From positions 1 to 9,517 of the forward strand of contig JAQZDD010000019.1 of assembly GCA_028751055.1 (NCBI GenBank): 9,517 bases of DNA, in the 5' to 3' direction. Every line of letters begins with the position of its first letter. Positions within the stretch are counted from its first letter, which is position 1. A program made the position numbers and the translations under genes. Positions 1 to 5,912 of this stretch are shown in pieces. A model generated the notes under the pieces. It saw nothing but the letters and a program-made list of their open reading frames with translations. It had not been told where the DNA came from and ran no database searches. Source of the DNA: Euryarchaeota archaeon Ods04 (GTDB lineage Archaea; Halobacteriota; Halobacteria; Halobacteriales; Halorutilaceae).

Positions 1-7
1 AGGCGAA

Positions 8-583
8 CTACCAGACGCATCTGTTCATCGCCGTCCTGCTGAACCTCTCCACCTCTCCCCTCGATACCCCCTCTAATCCGTCCGTGAACTCCTCGGCGCG
101 TTCGCGGTCGGCGAACGGGTGCGGGTTACGTCCGGCTGGCGTTTCGACGAGTTCGGGGTCGAATATGAACAGGTAGTAGGCGTCCTGTCCGTCGATAGTC
201 TCGCCCGTCTCGTAGTCGGTTACCCATACCTCCGCGACATCGGCGTCCGAAACACCGAATGACCGGGGTGATGTGTAGTACGCGCCCATGCATCCCGAGG
301 TGCAGAAGAAGGCTCTCTCGCCGTCTTCGTGGAGTATCTGGGCGTTCCAGTCGGGGTAGTCGGTGACACCGCGGGCGCAGACGGCGCACGACTCGTCGGG
401 GTAGTCGGCAGGCTCGGCTTCGACTACCTCTTCCTCTCCCTCTCCCTCCCCTTCTTCTTTTTCTCCGCTGTCTGCTCCTTGGGCGTCTATGTCTCCGAGA
501 CAGCCCGTCGTTCCCGCGACGACAGCGGACGCTGTGAAGACGAGCAGACTCCGTCTCCGAATCGACGGCTCGCCGTTCTTCAT
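8..583 (-). CDS. NosL-family lipoprotein, Tat-exported (putative copper-binding)
   Basis: This 191-residue protein is probably a surface lipoprotein of the NosL family, whose known members bind Cu(I) and help metallate nitrous oxide reductase. The start is the ATG at 583, because the signal begins there: SIRRRSLLVF (residues 7-16) is a Tat motif, followed by a hydrophobic stretch and a lipobox TTGC with Cys28 as the lipidation site. Residues 36-58 are a Glu/Gly-rich linker. The family core follows: CAVC at 66-69, then YPDW at 76-79, a dG..aFF stretch, Cys94 and Cys98-Met99 before a Tyr-Tyr pair. Canonical NosL has C-x-x-C-G-M; here the residues after the second Cys are Ala-Arg-Gly, so that Met is missing. 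A conserved-looking block NPHPFADRERAEEF lies near residues 155-170. No nosZ, nosD, nosF or nosY gene is in the window, so the client protein is unknown. Family assignment is fairly secure; the copper role is inferred. Confidence 0.78.
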   Translation of the reverse strand: MKNGEPSIRRRSLLVFTASAVVAGTTGCLGDIDAQGADSGEKEEGEGEGEEEVVEAEPADYPDESCAVCARGVTDYPDWNAQILHEDGERAFFCTSGCMGAYYTSPRSFGVSDADVAEVWVTDYETGETIDGQDAYYLFIFDPELVETPAGRNPHPFADRERAEEFTDGLEGVSRGEVERFSRTAMNRCVW

Positions 584-605
584 CGGCGAAATATACCGTC
601 CGTCG

Positions 606-614
606 AAACATAAG
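606..614 (-). promoter_or_regulatory. TATA-like element for the NosL-like gene
   Basis: On the minus strand this reads TCTTATGTT, centred about 27 bases before the ATG at 583. That spacing fits a leaderless haloarchaeal transcript. Assigned by position and composition only. Confidence 0.45.
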
Positions 615-688
615 ACGACTGGTTCGTGGTTCGAAAACGCGTTTCCAGAATCGGGCGCGAAGACCACGCGCCACGTAAACTCTGTTTC

Positions 689-738
689 GCTATACGGAAA
701 ACGCGCTGAACGACGACATGGACGCGGAAGATTTAGGC
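689..738 (+). promoter_or_regulatory. Candidate purK promoter elements
   Basis: Two TATA-like elements precede purK. GATTTAGG (730-737) is about 27 bases before the ATG and would give a leaderless message. GCTATACGG (689-697) is a better TATA match and resembles the element at 5223-5230, but it would leave a leader of about 40 bases. There is no clear Shine-Dalgarno sequence before the ATG at 761. Confidence 0.35.
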
Positions 739-760
739 GGCTCGCACGACGAGTCAGAAC

Positions 761-1954
761 ATGAACGAACAAGGTACGCGTCTGACCTCGGAACCGACGA
801 CCCTCGGCGTCGTAGGCGGAGGACAGCTCTGTCGCATGTTGTGCGAGGCTGTCTCGCCGCTCGGCTTGGAGGTTGTCTTCACGGACCCGACGCCCGACGC
901 ACCAGCGAACCACGTCGCACGCGAACAGATTGTGGCGGAATTCGACGACGAAGAAGGTCTGAAGAAGCTCGCCGAGCGTGCCGACGTTCTGACGTACGAC
1001 ATCGAACTCGCCGACCCTGATGCCGTCGAACGTGCCGCCGACGAACACGGCGTGCCCGTACATCCGCATCCCGACACGCTCCGGACGATACAGGACAAGT
1101 ACGTCCAGAAAGAGGCTCTGACTGACGAGGGCGTGCCCGTTCCAGCGTACCGCGCCGTCGAGACTGTCGAAGACCTGCGGAATGCGGCGGACGAACTCGG
1201 TCTTCCGCTCATGCTTAAGGCGCGCGAGGGCGGCTACGACGGACGCGGAAACGTGCCGGTCGAGACGCGCGACGACTACGAAGAAGCACTCGACGCGCTT
1301 GAAGGACCGGCGATGGTAGAGGAGTTCGTCGACTACGACCGCGAACTCTCAGTAATAGCCGCGCAGGGCGACGGCGAGACGGCACTCTTCCCTGTCACGG
1401 AGACGGTACACGAGGAAGAGATTCTGCGCCGAACCGTCACGCCCGCACGGACGGACGAGGAGACGCGTGAGACAGCGCGCGAAGTGGCGCGTGATGTTCT
1501 CGAAGTCATGGGTGGACGCGGCGTCTACGGAGTCGAGATGTTCGAGGACGACGGCGAGATACTCGTCAACGAAATCGCGCCGCGTCCGCACAACTCGGGA
1601 CACTGGACGATAGAGGGCACGCACGTCTCGCAGTTCGAACAGCACGCGCGGTGTGTCGTCGGTATGCCGATCGGAACCACGGCGTTACGCGCGCCGACCG
1701 TCTCGGTCAACATCTTGGGCGACGGCGGACCGCGCGATGTCTCGCTCGCGGGCGTCGACGACCTCTTAGAGTCGCGCGCACATCTCCACTGGTACGGCAA
1801 GGAGGAGGAACGCCCCCTGAGGAAGTTAGGACATTTCACGCTGACGGGCGACGCACACACGGATGCTGAGGACGAGGACGAGGCAGAGAAAGCTACCGAC
1901 GCACTCTTGCGCGAGGCGGACGACGTACACGGTAAACTGAGGTTCGAAGAATGA
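761..1954 (+). CDS. purK: 5-(carboxyamino)imidazole ribonucleotide synthase (N5-CAIR synthetase)
   Basis: PurK (397 residues) is an ATP-grasp enzyme of purine synthesis in the cytoplasm. It joins AIR and bicarbonate with ATP to make N5-CAIR, the substrate of PurE. Seen: the N-terminal nucleotide-binding motif GVVGGGQLCRM (16-26; usual form GGGQLGRM), then QDKYVQKEAL, LPLMLKAREGGYDGRGN (the ATP-grasp lysine and glycine loop), EEFVDYDRELSVI, the FPVTETVHEEEILRRTVTPA block, GVYGVEMF, and the family signature NEIAPRPHNSGHWT followed by SQFEQHARCV. Length is normal for the family (about 350-400), with a highly acidic C-terminal region typical of halophiles. The ATG at 761 is the only possible ATG/GTG start, because an in-frame stop lies at 734-736. 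The stop overlaps the start of purE by four bases (ATGA), so the two are translated together. Divergent from the NosL-like gene. Confidence 0.97.
   Translation: MNEQGTRLTSEPTTLGVVGGGQLCRMLCEAVSPLGLEVVFTDPTPDAPANHVAREQIVAEFDDEEGLKKLAERADVLTYDIELADPDAVERAADEHGVPVHPHPDTLRTIQDKYVQKEALTDEGVPVPAYRAVETVEDLRNAADELGLPLMLKAREGGYDGRGNVPVETRDDYEEALDALEGPAMVEEFVDYDRELSVIAAQGDGETALFPVTETVHEEEILRRTVTPARTDEETRETAREVARDVLEVMGGRGVYGVEMFEDDGEILVNEIAPRPHNSGHWTIEGTHVSQFEQHARCVVGMPIGTTALRAPTVSVNILGDGGPRDVSLAGVDDLLESRAHLHWYGKEEERPLRKLGHFTLTGDAHTDAEDEDEAEKATDALLREADDVHGKLRFEE
1939..1943 (+). promoter_or_regulatory. Ribosome binding site for purE inside purK
   Basis: GAGGT ends seven bases before the purE ATG and matches the anti-Shine-Dalgarno end of archaeal 16S rRNA. 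It supports the ATG at 1951 and internal initiation in the overlapping purK-purE message. Confidence 0.6.
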
Positions 1955-2586
1955 CCGACGAAGTAGAACGTCTGATAGAGAGACTCGAAGAAGAAGCTGA
2001 TGCCGAAAGCCCCGAAAACACGCCCGACGTCGGCATCATCATGGGCTCCGACTCGGACTTCGACGTGATGATGGGAAGCGGCGACCCGGACGCGCGCGGC
2101 GGCGCGTACGACGCCCTGACACGTCTCGGCTTCGAGGAGCAGACGGAGTACCACGAACCGCCCGAAGCGCGTTTCACCTTCGAGACTTACGTCGTCTCGG
2201 CGCACCGCACCCCCGACCTGATGTACACGTACGCCGAGACTGCGGAGGCGCGCGGAATCGATGTTATCATAGCGGGCGCGGGCGGAAAGAGTGCCGACCT
2301 GCCCAACATGACCGCCTCAGTCGCGTACCCCGTGCCGGTCGTCGGTGTGCCTGTACAGGAAAAATCAGTCGACAGCGTAATCGGCATGCCGACGGGCGCG
2401 CCTATCACGGCGGTCGACGCAGGAAAGTCGTTCAACGCCGCTCTTTCGGCGGTACAGTTCTTAGCACTCGAACACGACGAACTCCGCGAAAGACTGAGAG
2501 AGTACCACGACGAACTACGCGACGGCGTCGGACGTGTATCGCGCGAGATGCACGACGACGGAACGGCGGCGTTCAGAGAACGTTAA
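1951..2586 (+). CDS. purE: N5-carboxyaminoimidazole ribonucleotide mutase, haloarchaeal form
   Basis: PurE (211 residues) converts N5-CAIR to CAIR in purine synthesis, acting after PurK. Seen: GIIMGSDSD (28-36), the catalytic VVSAHRTP block with His85 (81-88), VIIAGAGGKSADLPNM (105-120), and VPVQEKSVDSVIGMPTGAP. It is longer than bacterial class I PurE (about 160-170 residues): there is an acidic N-terminal extension of about 25 residues, about 23 extra residues between GSDSD and VVSAHRTP, and an acidic C-terminal tail of about 35 residues. The usual AGAGGAAHLPGM is replaced by AGAGGKSADLPNM. From memory, haloarchaeal PurE proteins share these traits, so they are probably lineage features and not decay. 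Partnership with PurK argues for the class I mutase reaction and not the class II AIR carboxylase. Its stop codon overlaps that of the convergent regulator. Confidence 0.96.
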   Translation: MTDEVERLIERLEEEADAESPENTPDVGIIMGSDSDFDVMMGSGDPDARGGAYDALTRLGFEEQTEYHEPPEARFTFETYVVSAHRTPDLMYTYAETAEARGIDVIIAGAGGKSADLPNMTASVAYPVPVVGVPVQEKSVDSVIGMPTGAPITAVDAGKSFNAALSAVQFLALEHDELRERLREYHDELRDGVGRVSREMHDDGTAAFRER

Positions 2587-2927
2587 AGCCAGTCCTCCGA
2601 CCAGTCGCCCAGAGCGTCGAGAGCCGGACCGAGCGCGTCTCCTTTCGCTGTCAGGCTGTAGTAGCTCGCTATCGGACGCTCCTCAACGCGTCTCTTGACC
2701 AGTCCAAGCTCTTCGAGGTCGTCCAAGACGCGTGAGAGTGTGCTCGAACTCGCGCCCGTCGACTCCTTGAGTTGGTTGAAACGTTTCTCGCCGTCCTGTA
2801 GGTCGTGTATGACGACGAGACGCCACTTCGAGCCTATCTCGTCGACTGCTTCGACGACAGGGCAGGCTTCGCTGTTCTTCTCCTTCACCTCGTCCGTCTT
2901 CGTCGTGGATGTGGACTCAGGTTTCAT
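2583..2927 (-). CDS. HxlR-family winged-helix transcriptional regulator
   Basis: A 114-residue DNA-binding protein of the HxlR family (MarR-like winged helix, usually a dimer). Seen: a charged N-terminal tail (1-20), the family's ACPV motif (21-24), IGSKW (31-35), RFNQLKESTGASSSTLSRVLDDLEELGLVKRR in pieces from 49 to 80 (helix-turn-helix plus start of the wing), the P..SYYSLT segment (85-93) and a C-terminal DALGDWSEDW helix. Cys22 is the only cysteine; in bacterial relatives such as YodB and HypR the equivalent N-terminal Cys senses quinones, diamide or oxidants. It is transcribed divergently from a nitroreductase-family gene 135 bases away, matching the HypR-HypO and YodB-YodC pairings of Bacillus. 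I infer that it controls that gene and perhaps itself. The ATG at 2927 is used; a strong TATA element lies upstream. Convergent with purE, overlapping it by four bases. Confidence 0.92.
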   Translation of the reverse strand: MKPESTSTTKTDEVKEKNSEACPVVEAVDEIGSKWRLVVIHDLQDGEKRFNQLKESTGASSSTLSRVLDDLEELGLVKRRVEERPIASYYSLTAKGDALGPALDALGDWSEDWL

Positions 2928-2960
2928 GCACGTTACCTTGTCACGTCTACGGTGCCGAAG

Positions 2961-2970
2961 TTATATTAGG
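2961..2970 (-). promoter_or_regulatory. TATA element of the HxlR-family gene
   Basis: The minus strand reads CCTAATATAA, centred about 38 bases before the ATG at 2927 and preceded by a purine-rich BRE-like stretch. It predicts a transcript starting near 2940 with a leader of about 12 bases. Confidence 0.6.
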
Positions 2971-3010
2971 TTTTCTCTCGAAGTAGGTAGTGCAATGGAA
3001 CCGAGTACGA

Positions 3011-3020
3011 ATCTAAAACT
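3011..3020 (+). promoter_or_regulatory. TATA-like element of the nitroreductase gene
   Basis: ATCTAAAACT, with CGA just before it as a possible BRE, is centred about 47 bases before the ATG at 3063. It predicts a start near 3041 and a leader of about 20 bases containing the GGGGTG ribosome site. It lies 51 bases from the opposing regulator TATA, so one bound regulator could affect both. Confidence 0.45.
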
Positions 3021-3050
3021 GCGGCGCGCAAAGACTGAACGGAACGTACC

Positions 3051-3056
3051 GGGGTG
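3051..3056 (+). promoter_or_regulatory. Ribosome binding site choosing the ATG at 3063
   Basis: GGGGTG resembles the archaeal GAGGTG Shine-Dalgarno sequence and ends six bases before the ATG at 3063. It overlaps an in-frame GTG at 3054, which makes that GTG an unlikely start. Confidence 0.45.
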
Positions 3057-3062
3057 GAGAAG

Positions 3063-3725
3063 ATGACAGAGTTCGAGGAGGTTCTCAGGACGCGTAAGAG
3101 CGTACACGACTACAACGACGAACCGCTCGACGACGAGACTTTGGAGGAGATATTCAACAGAGCCGCTCTCGCGCCTTCGGGCTACAACCTACAGCCGTGG
3201 GAGTTCCTCGTCCTGCGCGACGACGAGAACAAACAGGCTCTGCGCGAGGTCGCGTACGACCAAGAGCACGTCACCGACGCCGCGGCGGCGGTCGTCGTCC
3301 TCGGCAACAAGGACCCTGCGGCACACGCAGAACCCGTCATGCAGAGCTGGCTTGACGACGGACATATACCGAACGAGGACGTGCGCGACGCACTCTTGGA
3401 GAACATCGAAGGAATGGCTGAGATGCCCGAGCAAGAGCGGCGCGTCTGGACGACACGCAGCACCGCACTCGCCGCTATGACGCTGATGTTCGCGGCGTGG
3501 GACGAGGGCGTCGCAACCTGCCCGATGGAGGGATTCGACGCGGAAGGCGTCGTCGAGACGTTTGACGTTCCCGAAGGCTATGAACCCGTGATGCTCATCA
3601 CGATGGGATATCCTGCGGACGGCGCGGCGGCTATAGAGAACGGACGGAAGGAACGCCGTCCTGCCGACGAAATCATCCACTACGAGGAGTTCGACCCCGT
3701 CGGAGAGACGACGTTCGGGGAGTGA
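3063..3725 (+). CDS. Nitroreductase-family FMN oxidoreductase
   Basis: A 220-residue cytoplasmic flavoprotein of the nitroreductase family, which uses FMN and NAD(P)H to reduce nitro compounds, quinones or similar electrophiles. Seen: RTRKSVHDY (9-17; R11, K12 and S13 fit the FMN-phosphate site), APSGYNLQPWEFLVL (37-51; the classic PS..N.QPW motif), a central helix region where the dimer would form, and GVATCPMEGFD (149-159), then a hydrophobic strand, GYP (182-184) and the C-terminal KERRPADEIIH (196-206) containing basic residues expected near FMN. Length is typical (about 200-220). The start at 3063 is preferred to the GTG at 3054 because of the ribosome site. The natural substrate cannot be told from sequence. 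The divergent HxlR-type regulator suggests induction by electrophiles or oxidants. The next gene has its own promoter. Confidence 0.93.
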   Translation: MTEFEEVLRTRKSVHDYNDEPLDDETLEEIFNRAALAPSGYNLQPWEFLVLRDDENKQALREVAYDQEHVTDAAAAVVVLGNKDPAAHAEPVMQSWLDDGHIPNEDVRDALLENIEGMAEMPEQERRVWTTRSTALAAMTLMFAAWDEGVATCPMEGFDAEGVVETFDVPEGYEPVMLITMGYPADGAAAIENGRKERRPADEIIHYEEFDPVGETTFGE

Positions 3726-3772
3726 GACGTTCTTCGGCGGTCTCGGATGAAGTAGCATAACCGCAAGACTGC

Positions 3773-3799
3773 GTAACGAAAACAACCGTTTTCGCTTAC
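3773..3799. repeat. Inverted repeat before the Met-rich lipoprotein promoter
   Basis: The arm CGAAAAC (3777-3783) and its complement GTTTTCG (3788-3794) are separated by four bases, AACC. The stem extends outward through GTAA (3773-3776) and TTAC (3796-3799) with one bulged C. It begins 47 bases after the nitroreductase stop and ends five bases before the lipoprotein TATA element. It could be an operator or activator site, or an RNA hairpin ending the nitroreductase message; the absence of a T-run directly after it favours a protein site. Confidence 0.65.
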
Positions 3800-3803
3800 C
3801 AAG

Positions 3804-3814
3804 CCTATTTTACC
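3804..3814 (+). promoter_or_regulatory. TATA element of the Met-rich lipoprotein gene
   Basis: CCTATTTTACC is centred about 31 bases before the ATG at 3840. It predicts a start near 3834 and a nearly leaderless message. The in-frame GTG at 3819 lies upstream of that point, so it is unlikely to be used. Confidence 0.6.
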
Positions 3815-3839
3815 CCACGTGACATACCTCCGGCTAGAC

Positions 3840-5165
3840 ATGGCTAACAGAAAGAAGTCATCGGCGGGGTACAGAGCGACGGGCGCGTTCCTGCTCGTTC
3901 TCGCTCTCGTCGTGACAGCGGGATGTATAGGCGGCGTTGACGCTGAGGAGGTACGCGAGGACGCGCTCGAAGCGATGGAGTCGGCGGACACGTACGACTT
4001 CGAGATGGAGATGGATATGACGATGGGCGGCGACGACACGCCGGGTGAGCTTTCGGTGTCGATGGACGGCGAAGGCTCCGTCGACGAGGCTGAGGAGCGT
4101 ATGGAGATGTTCATGACGACCGGTATGCTCGGCTTCCTTGAGATGAACCAAGACGTGTACGTCGTTGACGACACGATGTACATGAAGATGGACATGGGAG
4201 ACATGGGTGGAATGGAAGACGTTGAAGGCGCGGACGAAGAGTTCGAGGAGTGGCTGAAGATGGAGGGCGAGCCGATGGTGTCGGAGATGTGGAACTCGTA
4301 CTCGTACGCCGAGCAGTATCAGGAGATGCTCGAAATCTCCGAGGTTAGCTACGAAGACGACGCTGAGGTTGACGGTGAGGATGCCTACGTCATCACGCTA
4401 CAGCCTGACCCAGAGGAGTACGACGAACTCGCGCAGGAGCAGATGGGTAGCATGGATATGTTCGACGGCATGGGAATGGAGGAAGAGATGGACGAGATGG
4501 AGGAACTGTTCGGCGAGGTAACGACTGAGGAGATATCCGCCACCTACTGGATATCTCAGGATACCAACTACATACTCCGGTCGCAGTCGGAAGCTACCGT
4601 GACGATGCCGATGGGGATGAACGGCGACGAGGTCACGACGACGATGGAGGCTGACATACGTATGTTCAACCACGGCGAGGATGTCGACATACAGCTTCCC
4701 GACGAGGCGGAGAACGCCGTGCCGTTCGACGAGTTCATGATGGATGAGGCACACGGCTCCCACAGTGTCGACGAAGACAGCGACCACGTAAGAGAGTCAG
4801 ACCGACACGGCTCCGACGACGGCGCGGAGCCTGACGACAGAGTAGACGATGGCTGGGGTGTCGATGTTCCTGACGACGTAGAGGCAGACGAGGAGGTCGA
4901 CGACCTCATAGAGAGCGTCGAGGTTGAGGTACACGAGTTCGACGACGCGCCCGACACCTACTGGGTTACCGTCCATTTCGAGGAGTTTGAGGGCGAATGG
5001 CTGAGGGTCGAGTCGGTCGAATCAGGCGGATATAACACCGTCGACTCACCCGGTATGACCGACTACCTTGGCGTTGACGTGGCTCCTGAAGGCGACGAGA
5101 TAGTCGTGACGCTCGCGGAGGAGGACGGTACAGTCGTCGAACAGCGCGAGACGTACGAGCCTTAG
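3840..5165 (+). CDS. Methionine-rich acidic lipoprotein, function unknown
   Basis: A 441-residue protein predicted to be anchored outside the membrane. Residues 1-29 are a signal: basic start, a hydrophobic stretch (17-26) and lipobox TAGC with Cys29. It has no twin arginine, so it probably uses Sec. Residues 33-300 read like a LolA/LppX-type beta-sheet lipoprotein domain (a helix EEVREDALEAMESADTY, then alternating strands), but I am not certain. By eye I count 35 methionines between residues 46 and 301, with clusters such as MYMKMDMGDMGGM (113-125) and MGSMDMFDGMGM (202-213), against one Met afterwards. Residues 304-340 are an Asp/His/Ser linker with four His. Residues 352-441 look like a small Ig-like beta-sandwich. 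Met clusters can bind Cu(I) or act as oxidant sinks, but the codon-level GATG/GAGATG repetition could also reflect low-complexity drift. Start chosen from TATA spacing; the GTG at 3819 would add seven residues. Confidence 0.82.
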   Translation: MANRKKSSAGYRATGAFLLVLALVVTAGCIGGVDAEEVREDALEAMESADTYDFEMEMDMTMGGDDTPGELSVSMDGEGSVDEAEERMEMFMTTGMLGFLEMNQDVYVVDDTMYMKMDMGDMGGMEDVEGADEEFEEWLKMEGEPMVSEMWNSYSYAEQYQEMLEISEVSYEDDAEVDGEDAYVITLQPDPEEYDELAQEQMGSMDMFDGMGMEEEMDEMEELFGEVTTEEISATYWISQDTNYILRSQSEATVTMPMGMNGDEVTTTMEADIRMFNHGEDVDIQLPDEAENAVPFDEFMMDEAHGSHSVDEDSDHVRESDRHGSDDGAEPDDRVDDGWGVDVPDDVEADEEVDDLIESVEVEVHEFDDAPDTYWVTVHFEEFEGEWLRVESVESGGYNTVDSPGMTDYLGVDVAPEGDEIVVTLAEEDGTVVEQRETYEP

Positions 5166-5168
5166 GTG

Positions 5169-5190
5169 TTTTTCCGTTACTTTTTCCTTT
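5169..5190 (+). terminator. T-rich transcription terminator
   Basis: Two runs of five T (5169-5173 and 5181-5185) and a run of three T (5188-5190) follow the lipoprotein stop by four bases. Archaeal intrinsic termination needs only such T-tracts. Confidence 0.6.
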
Positions 5191-5222
5191 CGTGAGTGTT
5201 TGAGCCGTGTGCAAGGGTAGAT

Positions 5223-5230
5223 GCTATACG
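5223..5230 (+). promoter_or_regulatory. TATA element of the gene at 5255
   Basis: GCTATACG is centred 28-29 bases before the ATG at 5255, the spacing of a leaderless haloarchaeal promoter. An 8-base palindrome, CTACGTAG (5237-5244), sits between it and the start codon and could be an operator or chance. Confidence 0.55.
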
Positions 5231-5254
5231 TGTTGACTACGTAGGGTAGGTAAG

Positions 5255-5830
5255 ATGACGAACTGCGTCTACAGGCTCGACTCAGGTTTCGAACTGAGAC
5301 TCGAAGATGTGTACAGCTACTTCGAAGAATACGAACCCCCCCAAGGAGTAGACGACGTAGAGGTGGAGCGCAGAGGAAACAAGCTGATAGTCGCCGCGGT
5401 CGGCTCCGACGAGACGACGCCGAAGTACACGCCGTCGGCACAGCTCAAGGCTGACGTGACGGAGAGACGGATGTACGAGACAGACGACGGCTGGTCAAGG
5501 GAGCCACCCGAGAACGACCGCCGTACCGCGCCGCATCTCAAGGAGGAGCCTGAGACAAAGCTCATCGAGTTCGCCTGTTTCAAAGGTGACCGCGAGACTG
5601 TACTGCAGAACACCGACCTGCAGTACGAGATGTTCGAGGTACTCTGTGACCTCGCACAGCACGCAAGCGACGGAGAACTCACGGCTGTCGTCGCAGTCGA
5701 AGGAGACTTGTGCGCGACACGTATCGTGGAGGGTGAGGAGAGGAAAGCGTGTCTCGAAGTCGTCGACGAGAGCGAGGGCTGTCCCGACAACACGTCGAAC
5801 TGGCGTAACAACAGTCTGATAAGCGACTGA
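5255..5830 (+). CDS. Uncharacterised haloarchaeal protein with six cysteines
   Basis: A 191-residue protein with no signal peptide or membrane segment, so probably cytoplasmic. I cannot name a function. The first part (about 1-75) looks like an alpha-beta domain: YRLDSGFELRLEDVYSYF, then strands VDDVEVERRGNKLIVAAV and a KYTPSAQLKADV segment. It resembles conserved haloarchaeal hypothetical proteins I recall, but I could not verify a family. Residues 76-103 are a charged, proline-containing linker. The second part (104-170) has a FACFKGDRE strand-turn, a helix QYEMFEVLCDLAQHA and strands LTAVVAVEGDLCATRIVEG. Cysteines are at 4, 108, 131, 153, 166 and 176, many for a halophile cytosolic protein, but they do not form a CxxC motif. 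It has its own TATA element and sits between a terminator and the next promoter, so it is probably transcribed alone. Confidence 0.8.
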   Translation: MTNCVYRLDSGFELRLEDVYSYFEEYEPPQGVDDVEVERRGNKLIVAAVGSDETTPKYTPSAQLKADVTERRMYETDDGWSREPPENDRRTAPHLKEEPETKLIEFACFKGDRETVLQNTDLQYEMFEVLCDLAQHASDGELTAVVAVEGDLCATRIVEGEERKACLEVVDESEGCPDNTSNWRNNSLISD

Positions 5831-5882
5831 CACGGTACGCTGAGGCTCGGTAGCGGGACGCGAGCGCGGGCGACCGACGAGG

Positions 5883-5890
5883 TTTTATTA
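5883..5890 (+). promoter_or_regulatory. TATA element of the SLC13/DASS transporter gene
   Basis: TTTTATTA is centred about 26 bases before the ATG at 5913, next to G-rich sequence upstream. It is among the clearest promoters in the window and predicts a leaderless message. Confidence 0.65.
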
Positions 5891-5912
5891 TCCGTAGACG
5901 CTGTTTTGGTTC

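Noticed and set aside
718..1020. Possible leaderless upstream frame starting at ATG 718, 25 bases after the TATA-like element at 691.
   Set aside because: The translation is Arg-rich after the first residues and overlaps purK in another frame, so it looks like a shadow frame.
584..1069. Upstream extension of the NosL-like gene on the minus strand (open frame to 1069).
   Set aside because: The extension runs antisense through purK and is not acidic, and the Tat signal with lipobox begins at 583.
2951..2990. Similar hexamers CGAAGT at 2957-2962 and 2979-2984 between the regulator and nitroreductase genes as an operator.
   Set aside because: Only six bases match and there is no clear dyad, so it is too weak to call.
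3819..3839. GTG at 3819 as the start of the Met-rich lipoprotein.
   Set aside because: It lies only about ten bases after the TATA element, before the predicted transcription start.
4800..4870. Possible frameshift or gene boundary in the Asp/His-rich linker of the lipoprotein.
   Set aside because: The frame is open, the acidic composition continues and the C-terminal strand pattern follows in the same frame, so a linker explains it.
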